A stretch of DNA of 20,498 nucleotides, from positions 1 through 20,498 of the forward strand of contig JALNWY010000044.1 in the NCBI GenBank assembly GCA_023230665.1, read 5' to 3'. The notes below the pieces were generated by a model. It ran no database searches. It was given only the letters and a program-made list of their open reading frames with translations, and was not told the DNA's origin. Made by a program: the position numbers and the translations under genes. Shown in pieces: positions 14,665 through 20,498 of this stretch. The DNA comes from Deltaproteobacteria bacterium (GTDB lineage: Bacteria; Desulfobacterota; Desulfomonilia; UBA1062). Numbering within the stretch: the first letter of the stretch is position 1; each line of letters starts with the position of its first letter.

Positions 14665-14673
14665 TGTTATATA
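14665..14673 (+). promoter_or_regulatory. Extended -10 promoter of the Nudix gene, near the start codon
   Basis: TG-T-TATATA (14665-14673) is an extended -10 element. ATG 14681 lies 7 nt further on. The -35 position (14645-14650, TGTTCA) matches the consensus at only three positions, as is common for extended -10 promoters. No Shine-Dalgarno precedes the ATG, so the transcript is probably leaderless or nearly so. Confidence 0.45.
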
Positions 14674-14680
14674 CGTTTTC

Positions 14681-15367
14681 ATGCCGCATACAAAGTTTGA
14701 ATATTTGATCAAAGACGAAAATGCATTGAAATCGCACATCAGGAGCATTTTACAGAAGCGCCACAGAAGGCTCATCCCCAAGGACGATCTGCGTGAATCG
14801 GCCGTGCTCATCCCGCTTTCCTTCGAGGGGGGCGAGCCCTCGGTGGTGGTGACCAAGCGTTCCATGACCGTTGAACACCACCAGGGAGAGATCTCTTTCC
14901 CCGGAGGGCGGAGCGAACCCGACGATCCCGATCTCGTCTCCACCGCCCTGCGCGAGGCCGAGGAAGAAATCGGACTGAGCAGGGACAACGTGGAGGTCCT
15001 GGGGCTTCTGGACGACCACATCTCCATCCTCGGATACCACATGACCCCGGTGGTCGGGGCCGTTCCCTGTCCGTACCGGTTCACCATCAATGCCGAGTCT
15101 GAGATCCTGCTCCGCGTGTCGCTCGCCTCGGCCCTGAAGGATACCGTGTGGATGGCCGAGAAGACCACCTTCATGGGTCGCGAGATCAACGTCTATTATC
15201 TGGAGATCGACGGAGGGATTCTCTGGGGAGCCAGCGCCCGGATATTCAAGCACTTTGTCGATCTCATCGCCGGGAGGACCATCGGCTTCGGGCCTGTCTC
15301 ACCCAAGGCAAAGGGCTGGGTCCGCGAGGTGCTCAACCGCCAGGCCGGCTGTGCTACACGCACGTGA
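14681..15367 (+). CDS. Nudix hydrolase of the CoA pyrophosphatase family (NudL/YeaB-like)
   Basis: A 228-aa protein. The Nudix box spans GGRSEPDDPDL through TALREAEEEIGL (about 75-99), with the REAEEEIG core at 91-98. It is preceded by the family-specific block VVTKRSMTVEHHQGEISFPG (about 56-75), which marks CoA pyrophosphatases that split CoA or acyl-CoA into 4'-phosphopantetheine and 3',5'-ADP. ILWGASARIFKHF near the C-terminus also fits that family. There is no membrane segment. ATG 14681 lacks a Shine-Dalgarno but follows an extended -10 closely. It is divergent from the 196-aa gene (75 bp) and convergent with purC (31 bp gap without an obvious terminator). Confidence 0.9.
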   Translation: MPHTKFEYLIKDENALKSHIRSILQKRHRRLIPKDDLRESAVLIPLSFEGGEPSVVVTKRSMTVEHHQGEISFPGGRSEPDDPDLVSTALREAEEEIGLSRDNVEVLGLLDDHISILGYHMTPVVGAVPCPYRFTINAESEILLRVSLASALKDTVWMAEKTTFMGREINVYYLEIDGGILWGASARIFKHFVDLIAGRTIGFGPVSPKAKGWVREVLNRQAGCATRT

Positions 15368-15398
15368 AGAGGTCTTTGCAAAACAAACCTGCCACAGA

Positions 15399-16292
15399 TC
15401 AGAGCGACAGCGATCTCCCGGTCAGGATCTCGTAGGCCGCCAGGTATTTCTGCGAGGTCTTGCGCACAACGTCCTCGGGAAGATGAGGTCCCGGAGGCGT
15501 TTTTCCCCAGTCGAGCGTTTCCAGATAATCCCGGACGAACTGCTTGTCGAAGCTCGGCTGCGGGCCGCCCGGCGCATACCCGTCCCTGGGCCAGAACCGT
15601 GATGAGTCGGGCGTGATCGCCTCGTCGATGAACACCAGTTCGCCGCCGATGAGGCCGAACTCGAACTTGGTGTCCGCGATGATGATCCCCCTGCCCAAGG
15701 CATACTCGTACGCTGTGGAGTAGATCGCCAGCGACACGTCCCGCACCTTTTCCATGAGTGTATGCCCGATCATCTCCGATGCACTCTCAAAGCTTATGTT
15801 TTCGTCGTGTCTGCCAGGCTCTGCCTTGGTGGACGGAGTGAAAAGGGGCTCGGGGAGCTTTTCGGCCTCTTTGAGCCCCCGGGGCAGAGCCATGCCCGAG
15901 ATGCATCCCGTGCTCAGGTATTCTTTCCATCCCGACCCCGAGATATATCCCCTCACGATGCATTCGACCGGGAGAGGCCCGGCCTTTTTTACCAGCACGG
16001 AGCGTCCCTTGAGTCGCGGGTCTCCCGTGAAAGGCTCCGGATACTTGTCCACGTGCGCACTCACCACGTGGTTGTCGATGATATGCGAGGTCTTGCGGAA
16101 CCAGAACAGCGAGATCTGGTTCAGCACGCGGCCCTTGCCCGGAATGGTGTCGGGCAGGACAATGTCGAAGGCGGAAAGCCTGTCGGTCGTCACGATCAGG
16201 AGATGGTCGGCATCCGCCTCGAATATCTCGCGGACTTTGCCGCTGCCGAGTTTCTTTGCTCCGGGGACAGTATAATCCGCCAGGGTCTCCAT
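15399..16292 (-). CDS. purC: Phosphoribosylaminoimidazole-succinocarboxamide synthase (SAICAR synthetase)
   Basis: A 297-aa enzyme adding aspartate to CAIR with ATP in purine synthesis; it acts right after PurE. Motifs: GSGKVREIFE (17-26), TTDRLSAFDIVLPDTIPGKG (about 35-54), VECIVRGYISGSGWKEY (about 109-125), FTPSTKAEPGRHDENIS (about 151-167), IIIADTKFEFG (about 204-214) and IDEAITPDSSRFWP (about 223-236). The length fits the longer (about 290-310 aa) form of the family. ATG 16292 has AAGGAGA 6 nt upstream. It stands apart from the purH-purD-purE unit, divergent from thrC. An inverted repeat at 16336-16352 in the shared spacer may regulate it. Confidence 0.96.
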   Translation of the reverse strand: METLADYTVPGAKKLGSGKVREIFEADADHLLIVTTDRLSAFDIVLPDTIPGKGRVLNQISLFWFRKTSHIIDNHVVSAHVDKYPEPFTGDPRLKGRSVLVKKAGPLPVECIVRGYISGSGWKEYLSTGCISGMALPRGLKEAEKLPEPLFTPSTKAEPGRHDENISFESASEMIGHTLMEKVRDVSLAIYSTAYEYALGRGIIIADTKFEFGLIGGELVFIDEAITPDSSRFWPRDGYAPGGPQPSFDKQFVRDYLETLDWGKTPPGPHLPEDVVRKTSQKYLAAYEILTGRSLSL

Positions 16293-16335
16293 GGTCTCTC
16301 CTTGAGAGAAATAGGGAGTTACGATGCCAAAAAAG

Positions 16336-16352
16336 TATTGAAAAAGTCAATA
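16336..16352. promoter_or_regulatory. Inverted repeat in the purC/thrC divergent spacer
   Basis: TATTGA (16336-16341), a 5-bp spacer and TCAATA (16347-16352) form a perfect 6+6 inverted repeat in an A/T-rich 142-bp spacer between divergent genes. On the plus strand its TTGAAA (16338-16343) is also a possible -35, with TACATT (16361-16366) 17 nt on. The form suits a dimeric regulator of the CRP/FNR general type; no factor is assigned. Confidence 0.4.
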
Positions 16353-16434
16353 GCCTAATATACATTAACAGCCTTTGATAAAAGCGAAACGATCTCTTTA
16401 AAAAGCATGTTCAAGAGGTGGCAGCGAGAAGGAC

Positions 16435-17817
16435 ATGAACGATCCACACATGCCTGAGATACAGGGGAGACTGGTCTATACGTGTATCGGGTGCGGGAAG
16501 CGCTACGATATTTATGATTTCGTCTATACCTGCCCGGAGTGCCGGTCGCTCCTGAAGATCGAGAACACCGAGTTCGACCGGCTGAAACGGGTTCCCGCTC
16601 AGCACTGGCGGGAGATCTTCGACTCGCGCAGGAACACGAACCTGCCCGAGCTCTCCGGAGTCTTCCGTTTCCATGAGCTGATTCTTCCCATCGTGCCGGG
16701 CGGGGATGTCATCTACCTGGGAGAGGGGCAGACCCCTATGGTGAGAGCCAACGCGGAGATGAGCGCATGGGTGGGGGTGCCCTTTCTGGTCAAAAACGAC
16801 GGGCTCAATCCCTCGGCGAGCTTCAAGGACCGCGGGATGGCCTCTGCCATCAGCTTTCTGAACCATGTCATCCGGGTCAGGAACCTTGACAGCGTACTCG
16901 GCATCTGCGCCTCCACCGGCGACACCTCCGCTGCCGCGGCGCTGTATCTGAGCTATCTGCCCAAAGACAAGGTGCAGGCGGTGGTTCTCCTGCCCGCGGG
17001 GAAGGTGACCCCCCAGCAGCTCTCGCAGCCCCTGGGATCGGGAGCGGTCGTGATCGAGATGCCCGGGGTGTTCGATGACTGCATGCGGGTGGTGGAGGAG
17101 CTTGCCCAGAATTATCACGTCGTTCTCTTGAACTCGAAGAACCCGGTGCGGATCCTCGGGCAGAAGTCGTATGCCTACGAGATCGCCCAGCAGCTCGACT
17201 GGGACACCGAAGATCTCACCGTAGTCGTTCCCATCGGCAATGCCGGAAACATCACCGCAGTCATGGAAGGGTTCGCCGATCTGTGCGAGCTGGGGATCAT
17301 TCCGGCGCTGCCCACGATCCTCGGCGTCCAGAGCCATCATGCCGATCCGATCGCCCGCTGGCGCGCGTCAGGCACCTATGCCCCGCTCAAGGTCAGCCCG
17401 TCGGTGGCCCAGGCCGCCATGATCGGCGACCCGGTGTCGTTCCCCAAGGTCAGAAAGCTCGTGAAAGAGCATTTCGCGGACCGTTTTCACGTGGTGTCCG
17501 TGACCGAGACCGAGATCATGGAGGGTATGCTCAGGGCCAATCGCAACGGGCACGTGGTGTGCACCCAGGGAGGCGAGTCAGTGGCGGGCCTGAAGAAGGC
17601 CCTCTGCGATGGAATACTTCCCGCTTCCGGGCGCTTTATCCTGGATTCCACCTCGCACCAGCTCAAGTTCTCGGTCTTCCAGCAGATGTATTTCGAGGAT
17701 ACCTTTGCTCCGGAGTATGGAATCCGCATAGATGACAGCCTGAAGAACAGGCCGGTCTCGCTTCAGGCCGACACGCTTGAGATCGCCCGGCACCTCGGGT
17801 TGAAGAAGAAAGGATGA
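16435..17817 (+). CDS. thrC: Threonine synthase, PLP-dependent, with N-terminal zinc ribbon
   Basis: A 460-aa enzyme turning O-phosphohomoserine into threonine. Residues 17-36 carry two CxxC pairs (Cys17/20, Cys33/36), a rubredoxin-like zinc ribbon found in one threonine synthase branch. The PLP-binding lysine is Lys131 in NPSASFKDRGMA, followed by CASTGDTSAAAALY (substrate/phosphate loop) and VVPIGNAGNI. It is a fold-type II enzyme; the ASFKDR wording and length favour thrC over threonine dehydratase. ATG 16435 has AAGGA only 1 nt away, unusually close; ATG 16450 has no nearer site, so the exact start is uncertain. It leads a plus-strand set with metK 183 nt downstream. Confidence 0.93.
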   Translation: MNDPHMPEIQGRLVYTCIGCGKRYDIYDFVYTCPECRSLLKIENTEFDRLKRVPAQHWREIFDSRRNTNLPELSGVFRFHELILPIVPGGDVIYLGEGQTPMVRANAEMSAWVGVPFLVKNDGLNPSASFKDRGMASAISFLNHVIRVRNLDSVLGICASTGDTSAAAALYLSYLPKDKVQAVVLLPAGKVTPQQLSQPLGSGAVVIEMPGVFDDCMRVVEELAQNYHVVLLNSKNPVRILGQKSYAYEIAQQLDWDTEDLTVVVPIGNAGNITAVMEGFADLCELGIIPALPTILGVQSHHADPIARWRASGTYAPLKVSPSVAQAAMIGDPVSFPKVRKLVKEHFADRFHVVSVTETEIMEGMLRANRNGHVVCTQGGESVAGLKKALCDGILPASGRFILDSTSHQLKFSVFQQMYFEDTFAPEYGIRIDDSLKNRPVSLQADTLEIARHLGLKKKG

Positions 17818-18000
17818 GGAGTGCTTTGGGCATGGATCGATACAGGGCTTCAGCGTTTTTTGCACCCGCAGGCGCTGTCTCAGGGATACCGTGCATGCCC
17901 TTTGGGACCGGCGTGCGTCCAGCGGGTACGTGCCGGAAAGAAATCCGCCTTCAATACAATTTCATAAGCTGCATAAAAAGATAATCAGGAGGAGCAATTC
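17818..18000 (+). promoter_or_regulatory. Structured metK leader, no known riboswitch class recognised
   Basis: Several helices can be drawn. GGGCATG (17828-17834) pairs with CATGCCC (17894-17900) and encloses CAGCG (17851-17855) pairing with CGCTG (17873-17877). CCGGC (17908-17912) pairs with GCCGG (17932-17936). A six-T run (17855-17860) lies in the inner loop. AGGAGGAG at 17988-17995 is the metK ribosome binding site. A TACAAT box at 17955-17960 could be a -10 but lacks a -35. I could not fit SAM-I, SAM-II or SAH riboswitch consensus sequences. Confidence 0.45.
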
Positions 18001-19164
18001 ATGGCAAACAGGAACTTCTTGTTTTCATCCGAGTCCGTCACTGAGGGACATCCGGACAAGGTGGCAGACAATGTTTCCGATGCAATTCTCGACGAGATCA
18101 TTGCGAACGATACCTGTGCCCATGTGGCGTGCGAGACCATGGTCACCACCGGGATGGTGATCGTTGCCGGAGAGATAACCACATCCCACACCTTCGACGT
18201 CCAGCGACTGGTGCGCCAGACAATCAAGGAGATCGGGTATACCGAGGGCATCATGGGGTTCAGCTGGAACACCTGCGGGGTCATGGTGTCCCTTGACCGG
18301 CAGTCCCCCGACATTAATATGGGAGTGGAAGAATGCGAGGACCACGAGCAGGGGGCGGGCGACCAGGGAATGATGTTCGGCTTTGCCTGCGACGAGACCG
18401 ATGTGCTCATGCCCGCGCCCATCTACTATGCTCAGAGACTCACCAAGGCGCTCTCCGACGTCAGGAAGAACGGGATCCTCGAGTTTCTGAGGCCCGACGG
18501 AAAGTCACAGGTCACGGTGCAGTATGAAAACGGGGCCCCCAAACGGGTGGATGCGGTGGTCATCGCGGCCCAGCACGATGAGGACGTGGACAACGCCACC
18601 ATCAAGGAAGGAATCATGGAAGAGGTGATCAAGAAGCAGATCCCCGCGAACCTGCTCGACGAGCGGACCAAATACTTCATCAACGCCACCGGCAGATTCG
18701 TCCTGGGCGGGCCGCATGCAGACTGCGGGCTCACGGGGCGCAAGATCATCGTTGACACCTATGGCGGGTTCGCAAGCCACGGCGGCGGCGCCTTCTCCGG
18801 CAAGGATCCCTCCAAGGTGGACCGCTCCGCCGCCTATATGGCCCGCTACGCGGCCAAGAACATAGTGGCGGCGGGGCTCGCGAAACAGTGCACCGTCCAG
18901 CTCGCCTATGCCATCGGCGTGGCCGAGCCGGTGTCCGTGATGGTCGATACCCACGGCACGGGAGCGATCGAGGACGATAAACTCTCCGGCATCGTCAGAG
19001 AGCTCTTCCCGCTCAAGCCCAGAGACATCATCACTAAGCTCGACCTCCTGCGGCCTATTTTCAAAAAAACCGCTGCCTACGGTCACTTCGGCCGGACCGA
19101 GCCCGAGTTCACCTGGGAAAAAACCGATATGGCAGGCAAGCTCAAGGCAAAGGCAGGTGTGTGA
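18001..19164 (+). CDS. metK: S-adenosylmethionine synthetase
   Basis: A 387-aa enzyme making S-adenosylmethionine from methionine and ATP. Motifs: SESVTEGHPDK (10-20), EQGAGDQGMMFG (116-127), the P-loop-like GGGAFSGKDPSKVDRSAAY (261-279) and AIGVAEPVSVMVDTHGTG. All family signatures and the full length are intact. ATG 18001 has AGGAGGAG about 6 nt upstream. Its last base is the first base of the ahcY start codon (TGATG), so the enzyme that makes SAM and the one that clears its product are translationally coupled. The long structured leader suggests regulation at RNA level. Confidence 0.97.
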   Translation: MANRNFLFSSESVTEGHPDKVADNVSDAILDEIIANDTCAHVACETMVTTGMVIVAGEITTSHTFDVQRLVRQTIKEIGYTEGIMGFSWNTCGVMVSLDRQSPDINMGVEECEDHEQGAGDQGMMFGFACDETDVLMPAPIYYAQRLTKALSDVRKNGILEFLRPDGKSQVTVQYENGAPKRVDAVVIAAQHDEDVDNATIKEGIMEEVIKKQIPANLLDERTKYFINATGRFVLGGPHADCGLTGRKIIVDTYGGFASHGGGAFSGKDPSKVDRSAAYMARYAAKNIVAAGLAKQCTVQLAYAIGVAEPVSVMVDTHGTGAIEDDKLSGIVRELFPLKPRDIITKLDLLRPIFKKTAAYGHFGRTEPEFTWEKTDMAGKLKAKAGV

Positions 19165-20498
19165 TGGCTGAAAAGGCTGCACAGCTCAAGGCCCGGATAC
19201 CGGACTTTACCGGTCTGGGCTTCAAGGTGGCCGACATGGCCATACAGGACTTCGGCAGGAAGGAGATCGAGATCTCCGAGCAGGAAATGCCGGGTCTCAT
19301 GGCTCTCAGAGAGGAGTATGCCGCGCAGAAGCCGCTCGCAGGGGCACGCATCACCGGGTCCCTGCACATGACCATCCAGACTGCGGTTCTCATCGAGACT
19401 CTCAAAGCCCTGGGAGCCGATGTGCGGTGGGCCTCATGCAATATCTTCTCCACCCAGGATCACGCTGCTGCAGCCATTGCAGCGACCGGCACCCCGGTGT
19501 ACGCCTGGAAGGGCGAGTCCCTGGAAGAGTACTGGGCGTGTACCATGGCGGCCTTGAGCTTCCCGGGCGGGAAGGGGCCGAACCTTGTCGTGGACGACGG
19601 AGGTGACGCCACACTCATGGTCCACAAGGGTTACCAGGCCGAAGAAAACCCGGCGCTGATGGATGCGCCCGTGAAGAACAAGGACCTCACCATCATCAAC
19701 GCCATTCTCAAGCATAAATACAAGGAAGATTCCACCTTCTGGCACCGTGTGGTGGAGGGGATGAAGGGCGTCTCCGAAGAGACCACGACCGGGGTTCATC
19801 GGCTCTACCAGATGCTGGAGAACGGGACTCTGCTCTTCCCGGCCATGAACGTCAACGACTCGGTGACCAAGAGCAAGTTCGACAACCTCTACGGCTGCCG
19901 GGAGTCGCTGGCCGACGGCATCAAGCGCGCCACCGATGTGATGGTGGCGGGCAAGGTGGTGTGCGTGTGCGGGTACGGAGACGTGGGCAAGGGTTGCGCC
20001 CAGTCCATGCGCGGGTTCGGGGCCCGGGTGCTGGTCACCGAGGTCGATCCCATCTGTGCCTTGCAGGCGGCTATGGAGGGATACCAGGTGGTCACCGTGG
20101 AAGACGCGCTGAGCGAGGCGAACATCTTTGTCACCGCCACCGGCAACTGCCGGGTGATTCGGATCGAACACATGGCAAATATGCTGGATCAGTCGATCGT
20201 ATGCAATATCGGTCACTTCGACGACGAGATCGAGGTGGAGGAGCTCGAGCGCCATCCCGGCATCGAAAAGGCCACGATCAAGCCCCAGGTCGACAAATAC
20301 ACCTTCCCGGACGGGCACTCGATTTTCCTGCTCGCCGAGGGAAGGCTGGTGAACCTGGGGTGTGCCACCGGGCACCCGTCGTTCGTCATGTCCAACTCAT
20401 TCACCAACCAGGTCCTGGCGCAGATCGATCTCTGGCAGAATCCCCGGGACATCAGTGTCAGGACGCTGCCCAAGATCCTCGACGAAGAGGTGGCTCGC
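19164..20498 (+). CDS. ahcY: Adenosylhomocysteinase (SAH hydrolase), 3' end missing
   Basis: 445 codons are present; the C-terminal few tens of residues lie beyond the window. The enzyme reversibly splits S-adenosylhomocysteine into adenosine and homocysteine with tightly bound NAD+, relieving inhibition of methyltransferases. Seen: SCNIFSTQDHAAAAIA (91-106), VVDDGGDATLMVH (142-154), NVNDSVTKSKFDNLYGCRES (229-248, with Lys236 and Asp240 of the active site), the NAD-binding VCGYGDVGKGCA (268-279) and LVNLGCATGHPSFVMSNSF (395-413). The insert around 186-209 (KYKEDSTFW to SEETTTG) belongs to the longer bacterial form. ATG 19164 overlaps the metK stop by one base. Confidence 0.96.
   Translation, partial: MAEKAAQLKARIPDFTGLGFKVADMAIQDFGRKEIEISEQEMPGLMALREEYAAQKPLAGARITGSLHMTIQTAVLIETLKALGADVRWASCNIFSTQDHAAAAIAATGTPVYAWKGESLEEYWACTMAALSFPGGKGPNLVVDDGGDATLMVHKGYQAEENPALMDAPVKNKDLTIINAILKHKYKEDSTFWHRVVEGMKGVSEETTTGVHRLYQMLENGTLLFPAMNVNDSVTKSKFDNLYGCRESLADGIKRATDVMVAGKVVCVCGYGDVGKGCAQSMRGFGARVLVTEVDPICALQAAMEGYQVVTVEDALSEANIFVTATGNCRVIRIEHMANMLDQSIVCNIGHFDDEIEVEELERHPGIEKATIKPQVDKYTFPDGHSIFLLAEGRLVNLGCATGHPSFVMSNSFTNQVLAQIDLWQNPRDISVRTLPKILDEEVAR

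Noticed and set aside
17818..17860. GAGGAG near the thrC stop suggesting an SAH riboswitch
   Set aside because: The downstream segment that should pair back (complement of the GTGC stretch) and the conserved core are not found, so a known SAH riboswitch is not supported.
17828..17860. Six-T run after a G/C-rich segment as a terminator of thrC
   Set aside because: No good hairpin ends immediately before the T-run; the T-run falls in the loop of the CAGCG/CGCTG helix instead.
1..20498. tRNA or rRNA genes, CRISPR arrays, insertion sequences, phage genes or classic defence systems
   Set aside because: None found on reading; no repeat-spacer pattern, transposase motif, T-loop signature or terminal repeat pair was seen.

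Overview
The window looks like a chromosomal segment of a GC-rich anaerobic bacterium, most likely a deltaproteobacterium in the broad sense (Desulfobacterota). This is inferred from gene content: a one-iron superoxide reductase, the start of a second (N-type) F1Fo-ATPase operon, a hybrid histidine kinase paired with an NtrC-type activator, and compact purine and methionine-cycle operons. I see no transposase, integrase, CRISPR array, tRNA or rRNA. The functional labels rest on motifs read by eye; no database search was run.

Region 1 (1-3842, all minus strand) reads, in transcription order: an 88-aa unknown protein, superoxide reductase, a Lon-like protein, an alternative sigma factor, then the 5' part of an ATP synthase beta subunit that runs off the left edge. 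The Lon-like gene ends 15 nt before the sigma gene. It has a destroyed Walker A motif and no protease domain. The sigma factor has regions 2 and 4 but very little between them. This unit is the best candidate in the window for an undescribed system: a stress sigma factor co-encoded with a Lon-like protein that cannot degrade anything by itself, behind an oxygen-defence enzyme.

Region 2 (3843-8866) is a regulatory locus. A 503-nt gap with palindromes and a long compound inverted repeat is followed, on the minus strand, by an orphan Fis-type helix-turn-helix protein, an NtrC-family sigma-54 activator and an 810-aa hybrid kinase. The kinase and activator are adjacent and probably co-transcribed from a good sigma-70-type promoter at 8838-8866. 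The kinase's N-terminal receiver has lost its phosphoacceptor aspartate, while its C-terminal receiver is intact. The orphan Fis protein closely resembles the activator's DNA-binding domain.

Region 3 (8867-14605) has a long gap with two abutting hairpins and a hotdog thioesterase on the plus strand. This meets a minus-strand unit head-on: unknown 196-aa protein, purH, purD, purE, tsaC. The last four are tightly packed (11-nt gap, ATGA overlap, 2-nt gap). The thioesterase and tsaC overlap at their 3' ends.

Region 4 (14606-20498) contains a Nudix CoA pyrophosphatase (plus), purC (minus), and the plus-strand set thrC, metK, ahcY (the last truncated by the window edge). metK makes S-adenosylmethionine and ahcY clears S-adenosylhomocysteine; their reading frames overlap by one base. 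The 183-nt leader of metK can fold into several helices that I cannot match to a known SAM or SAH riboswitch. The 196-aa gene and the Nudix gene diverge from a 75-bp spacer in which both appear to lack ribosome binding sites and to start at or near the transcription start.
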